This document shows, in pieces, positions 25,162 through 34,263 of a stretch of 64,000 nucleotides of DNA (positions within the stretch are counted from its first letter, which is position 1; the number at the start of each line of letters is the position of its first letter). A model generated the notes under the pieces. That model made no database searches. It was given only the letters and a program-made list of their open reading frames with translations, and was not told where the DNA came from. A program made the translations under genes and the position numbers. This DNA is from Asaia sp. W19 (GTDB lineage Bacteria; Pseudomonadota; Alphaproteobacteria; Acetobacterales; Acetobacteraceae): the NCBI RefSeq assembly GCF_003994335.1, contig NZ_PNQZ01000005.1, positions 62,001 through 126,000 of the forward strand. Direction: 5' to 3'.

Positions 25162-25857
25162 TCAGGCTTTTTGGCCAGAGATCGATACGGGTCCGAAAGG
25201 ATACGGAGCGCCTTCCTGATCAACCCAGTCCATAAAGTCGGCGCGCGCGCCAGGGAAACCAAGCAGGAGCCAACCCGCCATATTGCGGTTGCCGCCGTGG
25301 ACTGGGTCGGCAAAAACGCCTTCAAGTGTGTTGCGTCGCAATTGTTCGAAGAACAGGCGGGCGTTCAGTTCGGGAAAATGGACTGCGCCACCTTCAAAGG
25401 CTGTGAGAATTTCGATCTGATCATGGCTTGTCAGATCAATGAAATCCTTGCCGCGTTCGGACTGGGCATAGGCATTCGCGCCCGCAATTCCCCTGCGATA
25501 CAGGTCTCGCGGTGCGAAAGGGAGCTGGTAACCCAAATTGGCAGGTCCATCCTCGAAAGGTCCGGCCATGTACCAGAGCTCCCCCTTGCCGTAAGGGGTG
25601 TCCATTTGCCTGTCGATAAAGTCAGGTACGCCGAGCATCGAGGCACCAGGACCCAATGAATCAGCAGGGTAGATGCACTCGCAGGCAGAGTGCAGGAACC
25701 GGAATTCGGCAGGCGTAAAATAGACCGGTGTCGTATCGACTGAAGTGCCAGCCGCGAAGGCACGACCGGGCAGATCCTGACCGGCCAGGAGGAGGAAAGC
25801 GGTTGTACCCGCGGCGTTCCTGACAAAGCGACGTCGTGAAGATGAAGGCGCGCTCAA
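25162..25857 (-). CDS. Gluconate 2-dehydrogenase subunit 3-like small subunit (Tat signal)
   Basis: Small subunit required for maturation and export of the flavoprotein. A twin-arginine signal SSSRRRFVRNAA followed by a hydrophobic stretch and AFA cleavage region is clear. Start choice is uncertain. TTG 25855-25857 has a good Shine-Dalgarno (CAGGAG six bases upstream) and gives 231 residues. The longer alternative from ATG 25896 (244 residues) also has a strong AAGGAGG upstream, but would place its start in the loop of a perfect 12-bp inverted repeat. First gene of the operon; 26 bp precede the large subunit. Confidence 0.85.
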   Translation of the reverse strand: MSAPSSSRRRFVRNAAGTTAFLLLAGQDLPGRAFAAGTSVDTTPVYFTPAEFRFLHSACECIYPADSLGPGASMLGVPDFIDRQMDTPYGKGELWYMAGPFEDGPANLGYQLPFAPRDLYRRGIAGANAYAQSERGKDFIDLTSHDQIEILTAFEGGAVHFPELNARLFFEQLRRNTLEGVFADPVHGGNRNMAGWLLLGFPGARADFMDWVDQEGAPYPFGPVSISGQKA

Positions 25858-25881
25858 GCCGGTCTCCTGACCAAACACAAA

Positions 25882-25910
25882 AGGCATTACCCACATAATG
25901 GGTAATGCCT
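25882..25910 (-). promoter_or_regulatory. Perfect 12-bp inverted repeat in the dehydrogenase leader (attenuator, terminator or operator)
   Basis: Read leftward: AGGCATTACCCA, five-base loop, TGGGTAATGCCT, then a T-rich tail TTTGTGTTT. This looks like an intrinsic terminator ending the upstream lipoprotein transcript. But only about 15 bases separate it from the Shine-Dalgarno before TTG 25857, leaving no room for a promoter in between. The dehydrogenase operon is therefore either transcribed through the hairpin (attenuation) or controlled by a dimeric protein bound to the palindrome. Confidence 0.7.
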
Positions 25911-25986
25911 CCTTCTTCGCGATTGTCGCCCGAAATGCAAGCGGCTTTATGGGATGTGCTTGTGTTCGGGCGGCCGGGCTTTTTCG

Positions 25987-26853
25987 TCAGGAATGCTTCG
26001 AGGGCAGGGCCAGAACGCCAGCCTTCGGGGACTTGACCGAAGGAGTAGCCGCGGGTGCGGCGGCACCTTCATCGCCCAGAGGGAAAATCGCGTCAGGCTC
26101 CTGGGGTTTCGCGGGCGCACTGACGGGAACGGTGGAGGCGGACGCCGCCCCGGTCGCGACCTGGGGGGCTGGAGGGGCAGCACTCATTGCGGGGGCATTG
26201 TTGCTTGATACGGTGGGGCTGGCAGTAGGTGCGTTGGGACCGATGTCCTGCTGCTGGATTGCTCCTGGGAGGGGCGCGCCGCTTGCGTCAACCATCCAGT
26301 CATGCAGCGATTTCTTGATCTGGAACTCAAGTTCGACATTCATGTCCTGCATCATCTGCGATGTCAGATCATAAAGAACGGCACGCGATTCCGGGTCTTT
26401 ATCTCCCGGATTGAGACTGCGCGTTATGTGGGCGGCTGCATAACCGGCGCGTCCGCCGGACGGAGCGGACAGATCGACATGCGCTTCGAGCTCGCCCAGC
26501 AATGTGCCGCCGGGGGCGTGGAGGATGCTGGCCTTGGTTATGGTGAACGTACCGCTGCCTTCCGAGCCGCTCGCGATCAGGCGATCATGGGCCATCTGTT
26601 CGAGTGCCTGCTGAGGCGAGGTCGGAGCCTTGGCCGAGATATCGCCCGGAGTGTTTCCGGGGGGGGCAGCGTCGACCACCTCGATATGCGCCACATTCAG
26701 GTGCATCTTGCTCAGATAGCTGTAGTCCATCGGGGCAAAGCTCTGGGGTTCACTGTCACCACATGCGGTGAGCACGGGAGAAAGAGCGCCCAGAACCAGG
26801 CATAAAGAACCGTAGCGGAGTAGCGTTTTCACACGTGACGGGCTGCGCGACAT
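25987..26853 (-). CDS. Hypothetical lipoprotein
   Basis: Start at ATG 26853 (MSRSPSRVK) gives 288 residues with a signal peptide ending in the lipobox LTAC. The mature first 170 residues carry a mixed alpha/beta domain (MHLNVAHIEVVDAAPPGN, FTITKASILHAPGG, YAAAHITRSLNPGD, SQMMQDMNVELEFQIKKSLHDWM). A Pro/Ala/Ser-rich linker follows. No named family is recognised; similar orphan lipoproteins are common in Acetobacteraceae. It follows the next gene by 29 bp in the same direction. Confidence 0.75.
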   Translation of the reverse strand: MSRSPSRVKTLLRYGSLCLVLGALSPVLTACGDSEPQSFAPMDYSYLSKMHLNVAHIEVVDAAPPGNTPGDISAKAPTSPQQALEQMAHDRLIASGSEGSGTFTITKASILHAPGGTLLGELEAHVDLSAPSGGRAGYAAAHITRSLNPGDKDPESRAVLYDLTSQMMQDMNVELEFQIKKSLHDWMVDASGAPLPGAIQQQDIGPNAPTASPTVSSNNAPAMSAAPPAPQVATGAASASTVPVSAPAKPQEPDAIFPLGDEGAAAPAATPSVKSPKAGVLALPSKHS

Positions 26854-26882
26854 GACGGGCTCCTTGAATAAGCAGCAGAACA

Positions 26883-27896
26883 TTATTTCTTTTTCACATA
26901 AGAGCGCAGCTTGTCGAACAGGCGCCCTGTTTGTTTCTTTTCTGCCTCCTGCCGGGTTTCGGCGGGTGAGGCGGGCCTCGTCGGGTTTTGTGCGAGAAAC
27001 GCCCAGGATTCGGAGATCATATCAGCTGAAGCTGTGCTCGGAGGCGGTGGTAATGCGGCCTCGGTTGCAGGGTCGAATTGAAGTGAGGATGCCGTACCCA
27101 GCCCGTAATCACGGGCCTCAAAGGCAAGAGCCTCGGCAATCGAGGCAACATGCCCAGGATTGCTCAGATACCAGCCAAGAATCAAAGAGGGCAGCATGCC
27201 AGCCATCGCTTCGTCACTCACGAGAATAGCGGCCTTGGGGCAATAGAAGGACGGGGGCTTGTCGAGCTGTTTCTCCCACCAGGCGAGATAGAATACGCAA
27301 TCGGCTTCCGGGTCATGGAAGCGATAGATCAGTTGATGATCGACCACGAAAGAGATCTGCGCACGCAGTGGGATATCGGTGAGCGGAGACAGCACGACCA
27401 GTGTTTCGGGCCCTACGCGTGAACCAAGAATACGTCTGATCTGCTTTGCGGACAGGGAAGACTGTCCGATCTGGGCCAGGATCTGCTCCTGACCCGCCAG
27501 AGACGTCTGGATCTGGCGCAAATCCATGAGCACGCGTACCGACCAGGCTGCTGCAAGCTGAGTTGCGAGAAAGAGCGGCATCGCAGGCGCATCGCGCAGC
27601 AGAGTAGGGGTTGCACTCAGCGCATTGCGGGCGAGTTCATCAAACCAGAGGGCAACAGCGCCAAGGATATCGTCCGGGCGCATACGCTGAACGACCTCGA
27701 TGTGCGAGCCGCAATAATTGTGCGACTCATCCAGGTACCAGACAGCGTTGCGTCCCGTCAGCGGATCGGAAAAAGTGAGACAGGTGATGTCATCTGCAAG
27801 GGGGACGACCGCCTGAGGCGTCCATTGGTCGTAGAGCGCCGAGAGTGTCTCGCCCCCGACCCGGACGCTGCGCAGGAAATCATCCGCCGCGGTCAT
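26883..27896 (-). CDS. Conserved hypothetical protein coupled to hslO
   Basis: A 337-residue soluble protein from ATG 27896, whose start overlaps the hslO stop (ATGA). A longer frame to 28043 would run inside hslO and is rejected. Contents: MTAADDFLRSVRVGGETL at the start, a central Leu/Ala-rich helical core, and a basic tail RLFDKLRSYVKKK. No domain recognised. Tight coupling to the redox chaperone suggests co-expression rather than a known shared function. Confidence 0.75.
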   Translation of the reverse strand: MTAADDFLRSVRVGGETLSALYDQWTPQAVVPLADDITCLTFSDPLTGRNAVWYLDESHNYCGSHIEVVQRMRPDDILGAVALWFDELARNALSATPTLLRDAPAMPLFLATQLAAAWSVRVLMDLRQIQTSLAGQEQILAQIGQSSLSAKQIRRILGSRVGPETLVVLSPLTDIPLRAQISFVVDHQLIYRFHDPEADCVFYLAWWEKQLDKPPSFYCPKAAILVSDEAMAGMLPSLILGWYLSNPGHVASIAEALAFEARDYGLGTASSLQFDPATEAALPPPPSTASADMISESWAFLAQNPTRPASPAETRQEAEKKQTGRLFDKLRSYVKKK

Positions 27897-28810
27897 CGTG
27901 CGATCTCGGCACGTTCGAAACGAAAGCCAACATTGCAGAACTCGCAGTTCATGGTGATCGTGCCCTCTTCCGCCATGTGATTGAGATCGTCCTCGGGGAA
28001 TGTGGAAAGGACGCTTGCGAGCCTTGCGCGGTTGCAGCGACACCCAAGGCTGACCGCGCGCGGTCGATCAATCAGGACATCCTGCGAGCCGAAAAGACGT
28101 TCGATCAACGTGGTGGCACTCAGGCAGGGGTCGAAAAGCTCGGCGGCGGTCAGTGTGTTGCCCAGAATGCCCGCTGTCTCCCAGGCGTCCTCATCGTCGG
28201 TTTCACCCGTGGCGATACCGCCTTCTTCGGCAATTTTTTCGAGCAGCAGGGCCCCGGCTTGCCAGCCATCCGGTGTCTTCTCACAATAGAGGCGCATCCA
28301 GCACTGATGCTGCTCGCTGGTCGCGAAATAATGCATCGCCATATCGGCAAGGGTTTCCCCCTCAAGCGCGACGATACCCTGATGGCGTTCCGTATGCGCG
28401 CCCTGATCGATGGTGAAGGCAAAATACCCTTCTCCCAGAAGGGCCTTGGCCGGCGCAGGATCGATGTTCTCGGGCGCGCGCAGATAAAAGCGCAATTCGC
28501 CCGCATCCGTGCAATCTGCCACCAGCATGGAAATCGGGCCGTCCCCCTTGATTTGCAGGGAAAAGGACCCTTTGAACTTCAGCCCGGCACTCAGTCCCGC
28601 GACGAGAGACAGCGCCTCTCCGGCAAGCTGACGCCCGCAATCGGGGATATCATGGCGCGACACCATGATATCCGCGAGTTTGCCCAGACGAACGAGACGT
28701 CCGCGGACCGGTCGCCGCGCCAGATGGAAAGGCGTTATTCCATGCGAGATCACCAGATCAGGCACGGTTTCGGGGCGGTGTGTATCCAGAAAGGCAGGTG
28801 TCTCGATCAT
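27893..28810 (-). CDS. hslO: Hsp33 redox-regulated chaperone
   Basis: Cytosolic holdase switched on by oxidative stress through release of zinc from four cysteines. The 305-residue product has the C-terminal cysteines in CRCN and CEFC motifs that form the zinc/disulfide switch, plus the family core (LVADCTDAGELRFYLRAPE). Length is normal. Same strand as argF, 56 bp downstream of it. Confidence 0.93.
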   Translation of the reverse strand: MIETPAFLDTHRPETVPDLVISHGITPFHLARRPVRGRLVRLGKLADIMVSRHDIPDCGRQLAGEALSLVAGLSAGLKFKGSFSLQIKGDGPISMLVADCTDAGELRFYLRAPENIDPAPAKALLGEGYFAFTIDQGAHTERHQGIVALEGETLADMAMHYFATSEQHQCWMRLYCEKTPDGWQAGALLLEKIAEEGGIATGETDDEDAWETAGILGNTLTAAELFDPCLSATTLIERLFGSQDVLIDRPRAVSLGCRCNRARLASVLSTFPEDDLNHMAEEGTITMNCEFCNVGFRFERAEIAR

Positions 28811-28866
28811 TGGTGCTTCGTCGGTTGCTTCTCAAGGTGTCGGACGGTTGGACGCGCCGATGCCGT

Positions 28867-29841
28867 TCAGACGGGCTTACCGTAGGAACGCCAGTTCTCA
28901 CCGCCCAGCACCCAGAGGAGCAGACCCTTTTGAGCGTGGAGGCGATTTTCGGCCTCGTCAAATACGACGGAGGCCGAGCTTTCGAACACCTCCTCCGTCA
29001 CTTCCTCACCGATATGGGCAGGCAGACAATGCATGAACAGGGCATTGGGGGAGGCTTTCTGCATCAGGGCCGTGTTGACCTGATATGGGCTCAACGTGGT
29101 CAGCCGTGCTGAGGATTCCTGATCGGACATGCTCGTCCAGGTATCCGTCACAATGCAGTTAGCGCCCTGCACCGCCTCGACAGGGTCATGGACCAGCCGG
29201 ATCTTGCCACCTTCGGCATGCGCCCAGTCCAGGATCTCCTGACGGGGTTTCATGCTTTCCGGCGTCGCCAGCGTCAGGGAAAATCCGAAGCGTACAGCGC
29301 CCTCGATCAACGATACGGCAACATTATTGCCATCCCCAACCCAGGCCCAGTGCGAACCGCCCACCGGGCCACGATGCTCCTCATAGGTCATGATATCGGC
29401 GAGGATCTGCACGGGATGGGAATCCGGTGTCAGGCCATTCACGACGGGAATCGAACTCCAGCGGACGAGTTCAGTCAGCATGGCGGTCTCGCCCGTACGC
29501 ACGACCAGCACATCGAGGAACCGCGACAAGACACGCGCGGTGTCCGCCAGGCTCTCGCCACGGCCAATCTGCATGTCTGCAGGTGACAGCACCGACACAT
29601 CGCCACCCAGCTGGCGCATGCCGACCTCGAAGGAGAGGCGGGTGCGTGTGGAGGGTTTGGAGAGCATCAGCCCCAGAGTGCGTCCGGCGAGCGGATGGGC
29701 AGGATGCATGGGCTTGCGGCGCTTGTCCTGCATCGCCTTAACCGCACGGCCCACATCGAGAATGTCGCGCAGCGTCGCTGCGTCGAGATCGCGCAGATCG
29801 AGAAAGTGACGAATAGCCGAAGCGTCTGCCTGTGTGCTCAT
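28867..29841 (-). CDS. argF: Ornithine carbamoyltransferase
   Basis: Arginine biosynthesis enzyme forming citrulline from ornithine and carbamoyl phosphate. The 324 residues include the carbamoyl-phosphate loop STRTR (64-68), HPVQ and the C-terminal HCLPAHIGEE ornithine-site motif. Overlaps argD by 4 bp, giving an argD-argF arginine operon. Confidence 0.96.
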   Translation of the reverse strand: MSTQADASAIRHFLDLRDLDAATLRDILDVGRAVKAMQDKRRKPMHPAHPLAGRTLGLMLSKPSTRTRLSFEVGMRQLGGDVSVLSPADMQIGRGESLADTARVLSRFLDVLVVRTGETAMLTELVRWSSIPVVNGLTPDSHPVQILADIMTYEEHRGPVGGSHWAWVGDGNNVAVSLIEGAVRFGFSLTLATPESMKPRQEILDWAHAEGGKIRLVHDPVEAVQGANCIVTDTWTSMSDQESSARLTTLSPYQVNTALMQKASPNALFMHCLPAHIGEEVTEEVFESSASVVFDEAENRLHAQKGLLLWVLGGENWRSYGKPV

Positions 29842-31049
29842 GCCTGGCTCTCCACCGGGTTTGTCTTGTTGTTTTCAGCGGCTTCAAGGATGGTGGCGGC
29901 CCGCGAGAGGATCGCACAGGCTTCCTGGCATTCTTCCCTGCTCACGATCAGCGGCGGCAGCAGGCGCAGCACGTTCTCACCTGCGGTGACGGTCAGGAGA
30001 CCCTCTTCCATGGCCTGAGCCTGAACCTGTGCAACAGGCAAGCGGCATTTCAGCCCCCACATCAGGCCACGTCCACGGGCGAGCTCGAAAACGGTGGGAT
30101 GTTTGCGCACGAGGCTCTTGAGCCCCTCGCCCAAGGTCTCTCCCGTTATCGCGATCTGATCGAGGAAGCCTTCGGCAAGAATCACGTCGAGCACGGCATT
30201 CGCTGCCGCACAGGCGAGAGGGTTGCCCCCGAAAGTGGTGCCGTGGGAGCCTGCTCCCATGGAGGCAGCTACTTCCTCATTGGCGAGGATCGCCCCCATC
30301 GGGAAACCGCCCGCGATGCCCTTGGCGACGGAGATCACGTCCGGCGCGACGCCATAAGCCTCATGCGCGAAGAGCTGACCCGTGCGCCCCATTCCGGTCT
30401 GAACTTCGTCGAGCGCAAGAATCAGGCCAAATTCGTCACAGACCTGGCGCAGCCCGGTCATGAATTGAGGGTCGGCCTGTTTGATGCCCGTCTCGCCCTG
30501 GATCGGTTCGAGCATGATGCCTGCCGTCTGGGGGGTAATGGCGGCGCGCAGGGCGTTCATGTTATTAAACGGCACATGGTCAAAGCCTTCAACCGGCGCG
30601 CCGAAGCCTTCAAGATAGGCCGGATTGCCCGTTGCCGCGATCATGGCCAGCGTACGCCCGTGAAAGGCCCCCGTACAACAGATGACCCGTGTACGCTCGG
30701 GATGGCCACGACCCGCCTGCGTCTTGCGGATCATCTTGACCATGCCCTCATTGGCCTCTGCACCGGAGTTGCAGAAGAACACACTGTCCGCGAAGGAATG
30801 GGCGACCAGCCTGTCCGCCAGTTTCTCGGCCTGCGGAATGCGATACAGGTTGGACACGTGCATGACGCGCGCGGCCTGCTCGGCAATCGCCTTGACCAGA
30901 CCCTCATGGCCATGCCCCAGCGACGAGACGGCAATGCCCGCCCCGAAATCCAGGAATCGTCGTCCGTCAGCCGTGTACAAGCAAGCGCCCTGACCATGCT
31001 CGAAAGCAAGGTCGACTCGTTTGAATGTTGGCATCAGAGCGGAAATCAT
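29838..31049 (-). CDS. argD: Acetylornithine aminotransferase
   Basis: PLP-dependent transaminase of arginine (and possibly lysine) synthesis. From ATG 31049 the product is 403 residues, the usual ArgD length. It shows GAEANEGMVKMIRK, LALDEVQTGMGRTG, and the PLP lysine in SVAKGIAGGFP. The frame extends to 31109, but those 20 residues (Cys/Phe rich) have no counterpart in ArgD proteins. First gene of argD-argF-hslO. Confidence 0.94.
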   Translation of the reverse strand: MISALMPTFKRVDLAFEHGQGACLYTADGRRFLDFGAGIAVSSLGHGHEGLVKAIAEQAARVMHVSNLYRIPQAEKLADRLVAHSFADSVFFCNSGAEANEGMVKMIRKTQAGRGHPERTRVICCTGAFHGRTLAMIAATGNPAYLEGFGAPVEGFDHVPFNNMNALRAAITPQTAGIMLEPIQGETGIKQADPQFMTGLRQVCDEFGLILALDEVQTGMGRTGQLFAHEAYGVAPDVISVAKGIAGGFPMGAILANEEVAASMGAGSHGTTFGGNPLACAAANAVLDVILAEGFLDQIAITGETLGEGLKSLVRKHPTVFELARGRGLMWGLKCRLPVAQVQAQAMEEGLLTVTAGENVLRLLPPLIVSREECQEACAILSRAATILEAAENNKTNPVESQA

Positions 31050-31185
31050 GGCGATCAGAAAGCCCGGTTGGAATGGAAGGGAAAAGACGCAACGGCAAGA
31101 GCCCCGCACCTGAGAACTCAGGGCAGGGCACAGGCTGCTGCGTGCTTATGATGGGGTTATTCCCCCCCCGACGTCAAATCCCGGC

Positions 31186-32739
31186 TCAGATGCGCCTGTA
31201 GAGCAGATCGCGGGCAAGCCAGCATCCTGCGCGCAGGCCGGTCAGCTTGTGCTGTGCGTCACGCTGAAACGCCAGGGTCCAATACCCGGGCGGCGAGTGG
31301 TCGAGTGCTCGCAGGCAGGGCACGAGCCAGACGTCGTTGCCGAGTTTCTGCAGGCGCTCCATGCGTCCCTGGCCGAGCATGCCGGAGAAAGCGCCATAGA
31401 AGGCCTCTTCGCTTCCGGCAATTGTCAGGATGCTATCGAGTTCCTCGCATTCATAGCGTCCGGCCAGATCCTGAAAGCGCTGCATCTCCGGGATGGGTAT
31501 CAGGCGTGTTTCTCGGTTTTCCTGCGGGCGGGACATGACCAGCCCTTGATCATCCAGGGTCAATGTTGTTGCATCGCGACCGGCCTTGTCCTGAGTCCAG
31601 TCATCAAGAATTTCGGGCGGATAGGCATAGCGCAGCGAAAGCCGCGCGTTCGAAACCGTCGGGGTGATCGAGGCGGAGAGCCCTGTTTCGGGCTCGAGAT
31701 AGTGACCGATGAACGCGGTTGAGCCCGGCATGCTCTCCTGCGCAGTTCGGGTGATCTCCAGGGCTGCAGCGGCAAGCTCGGCAGCGGCGGAATGCGCCTC
31801 CGACATATGATTGAAGAGCACCACTACGGAGAGCCGCTCTTCGGCCAGATGGAGCCGGTGACTGCGCCAGCCGCGCAGGGCGCCCCCATGCCCTGTCATG
31901 GCCCGACCAAAAAGCTTGCCGCGCTGCAATCCAGATCCGTAGCGGGCCAATCGGCCATCGCGAAAGTGAACAGGGCGGGAGAGCCGGTTATAGAAGCCCT
32001 CTGGGTCGTCGCGCTGCGCGTCAATTGCCTTTTCCCAGGCGATCATATCGTCCAGACTCGCCCCAAGCCCTGCATCCCCGGTCCACAGGATATTATTGTT
32101 GGCGGCGCGATACCCCGTGGCCTCGCTGCCCTCGTAGCCTCGGGTCCCATCGGGCATTGATTGGGTGTTAGCCGCGAGGAATGCCGTTTTCATACCGCAA
32201 GGGTCGAAAATCTGCGTTTGAAGCAATTCGGAAAAGCTGCGCCCCGAACAGGCTTCCAGCGCTTCGGAGATCAGATAGAAATTCTGGTTGACATAGGAAT
32301 AGGCCGTACCTGGCCTGAAATGCAGGCTGCGCGTGCCTGAGATCACCCGTTTTGCCTCGGTGCTGCCAAAAACCGATTCGGTGGGCGCACCGTGCAGCAT
32401 GGCTACGGCCCAGTAATCGCGCAGGCCGGACTGGTTATGCGCGAGATCCATGACACCCGGCGGAGGCTCCTGCAGATTGGGGAGGCTCGATGCCACATAG
32501 GCATCAAGTGCCGCCTTGTCCGGCCAGGCATCGAGCAGGGCACAGGTGAATTGCTTGGTGATCGAGCACAGGCGGAACTGCGTACGAGGCGTGAAGGCCA
32601 GACGCGTTTCGGCATTGGCAAAGCCCCAGCTATGGCATCCGATGACCTCGCCATTGCGGATGACCGCAGCCGCCCCTCCCGGTCCGGGATAGGAAGAGGG
32701 GAGGGCGGCCAGCGCGCGATCGAGCGATGAGCGGGGCAT
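31186..32739 (-). CDS. D-aminopeptidase-like serine hydrolase (class C beta-lactamase fold)
   Basis: Serine hydrolase of the penicillin-recognising family, closest by eye to the Ochrobactrum D-aminopeptidase (DAP). From ATG 32739 it is 517 residues, the DAP length. It carries the SxxK box SITK (Ser59, Lys62), the YxN box at Tyr149-Val-Asn151, an HGG-type third element (GHGGALRG) and a long C-terminal part corresponding to DAP's two beta-barrel domains. There is no evident signal peptide, so it is likely cytoplasmic and would release N-terminal D-residues from peptides. A start at 32766 is possible. Confidence 0.82.
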   Translation of the reverse strand: MPRSSLDRALAALPSSYPGPGGAAAVIRNGEVIGCHSWGFANAETRLAFTPRTQFRLCSITKQFTCALLDAWPDKAALDAYVASSLPNLQEPPPGVMDLAHNQSGLRDYWAVAMLHGAPTESVFGSTEAKRVISGTRSLHFRPGTAYSYVNQNFYLISEALEACSGRSFSELLQTQIFDPCGMKTAFLAANTQSMPDGTRGYEGSEATGYRAANNNILWTGDAGLGASLDDMIAWEKAIDAQRDDPEGFYNRLSRPVHFRDGRLARYGSGLQRGKLFGRAMTGHGGALRGWRSHRLHLAEERLSVVVLFNHMSEAHSAAAELAAAALEITRTAQESMPGSTAFIGHYLEPETGLSASITPTVSNARLSLRYAYPPEILDDWTQDKAGRDATTLTLDDQGLVMSRPQENRETRLIPIPEMQRFQDLAGRYECEELDSILTIAGSEEAFYGAFSGMLGQGRMERLQKLGNDVWLVPCLRALDHSPPGYWTLAFQRDAQHKLTGLRAGCWLARDLLYRRI

Positions 32740-32799
32740 GAGGGGTCTCCGACCGGTTTTCACCATGTTACTGCCATGAAGTTATGGCACAGTGTCTCT

Positions 32800-33426
32800 A
32801 TGTCAGCGATTCCGGATCAGCTCCCTCCGCCAACTGCGGAAACACTGCGCGAGGCGGCCCTGCGTCATCTGGCGCGCTTTGCCGCGACCGAACAAGGCCT
32901 GACCCAGATCCTTGACCGTGCCGTGATGCGCTGGGCGCGTAGATATGCCAGCCAGGGTGGAGAGAGCGAGCGGATCGAGGCGCAGCGCGTGGCCAGCCGC
33001 GCCATGATCGACGCCATTGTGGGCGATATGCGGCGAATAGGTGCGCTGGATGACGCAGCTTTTGCGCGATCGCGCTCGAAAACTCTGACGCGTACCGGTC
33101 GGTCCCGCCGTGCCGTCGCTGCCAGCCTTGCCCAGAAGGGAATCGATGCTGAAACGCTTGGCGAAGCGATGGAGGAGGCGTTGGGTCACCGGCATGACGA
33201 GAGTGCCAGAGAGCACGAACTGGGTGCCGCGCTCATCCTGGCACGCAAGCGCCGTCTGGGCCCGTTCCGTCGTGAGGATGCGGATGAAGCATCGGGCCCG
33301 GAACAACACCAGCGGGCTCTCGCTGTGTTCGCCCGCGCGGGCTTTGGTCGTGAGGTGGCCGAGCAAGCGCTCTCCCTTGATCTGTCAGAAGCGGAGGATC
33401 GCGTCATGGCGCTGAAATCGTCATGA
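32800..33426 (+). CDS. recX: RecX-family regulator of recombination
   Basis: RecA-inhibiting helical protein. About 208 residues from ATG 32800 (ATG 32776 also possible). The HTH repeat pattern is visible: ALRHLARFAATEQGL, DDAAFARSRSKTLTRTGRSRRAVAASLAQKGID, AVFARAGFGREVAEQAL. It is not next to recA here. Overlaps the CHAP gene by 4 bp. Confidence 0.85.
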   Translation: MSAIPDQLPPPTAETLREAALRHLARFAATEQGLTQILDRAVMRWARRYASQGGESERIEAQRVASRAMIDAIVGDMRRIGALDDAAFARSRSKTLTRTGRSRRAVAASLAQKGIDAETLGEAMEEALGHRHDESAREHELGAALILARKRRLGPFRREDADEASGPEQHQRALAVFARAGFGREVAEQALSLDLSEAEDRVMALKSS

Positions 33427-33932
33427 AGAAAATGGCTCTTGGATTTGGCTTTTGTCTCAGTCTCGCGGCCTGCGGCGGTGGTCCGAGAGAGTACAGCCGT
33501 GCGAGTTTCAATGGCCCCCTGCAATGCGCCCCTTATGCCCGTGCCAAGACGGGCGTCGCGCTCTACGGTGCCGCTGCCTCATGGTGGCGGGGAGCATCGG
33601 GTAAATACAGACGCACCCAGACCCCGGCGCAGGGTGAAATCCTCGTGTTTCGCTCCACCGGACGGCTGCCTTCGGGTCATGTATCGGTGGTGCGCAGCAC
33701 GGTATCCTCGCGTAAGATCCTTGTTGAACATGCCAATTGGGAGCCAGGGCGTATCGATCGCTCCGTACCCGTCATCGATGTCTCCCGCGATAATGACTGG
33801 TCACTGGTGAGGGTCTATTGGGCCCCCATCAAAAATCTGGGGTCACGCGCTTATCCGACCTATGGCTTTATCGTACCGCGCGACCTTGATGATATTGCCC
33901 GCTTGCAAGAGACGCCTGATCACGCCATGTGA
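33423..33932 (+). CDS. CHAP-domain lipoprotein, putative peptidoglycan amidase
   Basis: A 169-residue exported lipoprotein: lipobox LAAC at Cys17 and a CHAP-type catalytic triad Cys35 (QCAPYAR), His86 (SGHVSVV) and Glu102 (EHANW). CHAP enzymes cleave murein peptides or amide bonds; here the likely role is cell-wall remodelling at the inner or outer membrane. Small single-domain form. Coupled to recX, followed by tatA after 51 bp. Confidence 0.82.
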   Translation: MKKMALGFGFCLSLAACGGGPREYSRASFNGPLQCAPYARAKTGVALYGAAASWWRGASGKYRRTQTPAQGEILVFRSTGRLPSGHVSVVRSTVSSRKILVEHANWEPGRIDRSVPVIDVSRDNDWSLVRVYWAPIKNLGSRAYPTYGFIVPRDLDDIARLQETPDHAM

Positions 33933-33983
33933 GAAGCAAGAGACAAGACGGCGAGACGACCCCGTCGCACAAGGAGAGAGATT

Positions 33984-34256
33984 ATGGGTAGCATGAGTCC
34001 CCTGCACTGGCTGATAGTGCTCGCCGTTGTGCTCATCCTGTTTGGCGGTGGCAGCAAGATCAGCGGCCTGATGGGTGACTTCGCGAAGGGGATCAAATCC
34101 TTCAAGAAGAACATGGCCGAGGATGAGTCCATGGAGCCGAACCAGGCCCATACCCAGCGAAACGGACAGATTTCGCCGCCGCCTCAGAGCGGGGTGCAGC
34201 AGCCTCATTACACATCTCCCGTTTCGAGCGGCAATGTGAACAACGTCAATCACTGA
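33984..34256 (+). CDS. tatA: Sec-independent translocase subunit TatA
   Basis: Pore-forming component of the twin-arginine translocase, needed for Tat substrates such as the dehydrogenase small subunit in this window. The 90 residues have a single N-terminal TM helix ([16 protein letters not shown]), the amphipathic helix [15 protein letters not shown], and a polar tail. No tatB or tatC follows; they must be elsewhere. Confidence 0.93.
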   Translation: MGSMSPLHWLIVLAVVLILFGGGSKISGLMGDFAKGIKSFKKNMAEDESMEPNQAHTQRNGQISPPPQSGVQQPHYTSPVSSGNVNNVNH

Positions 34257-34263
34257 GCTTGTC

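Noticed and set aside
26883-28043. Longer start for the gene downstream of hslO
   Set aside because: The extra 49 residues lie inside hslO; ATG 27896 overlaps the hslO stop and fits coupling.
29832-31151. 439-codon rightward frame
   Set aside because: Antisense shadow of argD; argD has all catalytic motifs.
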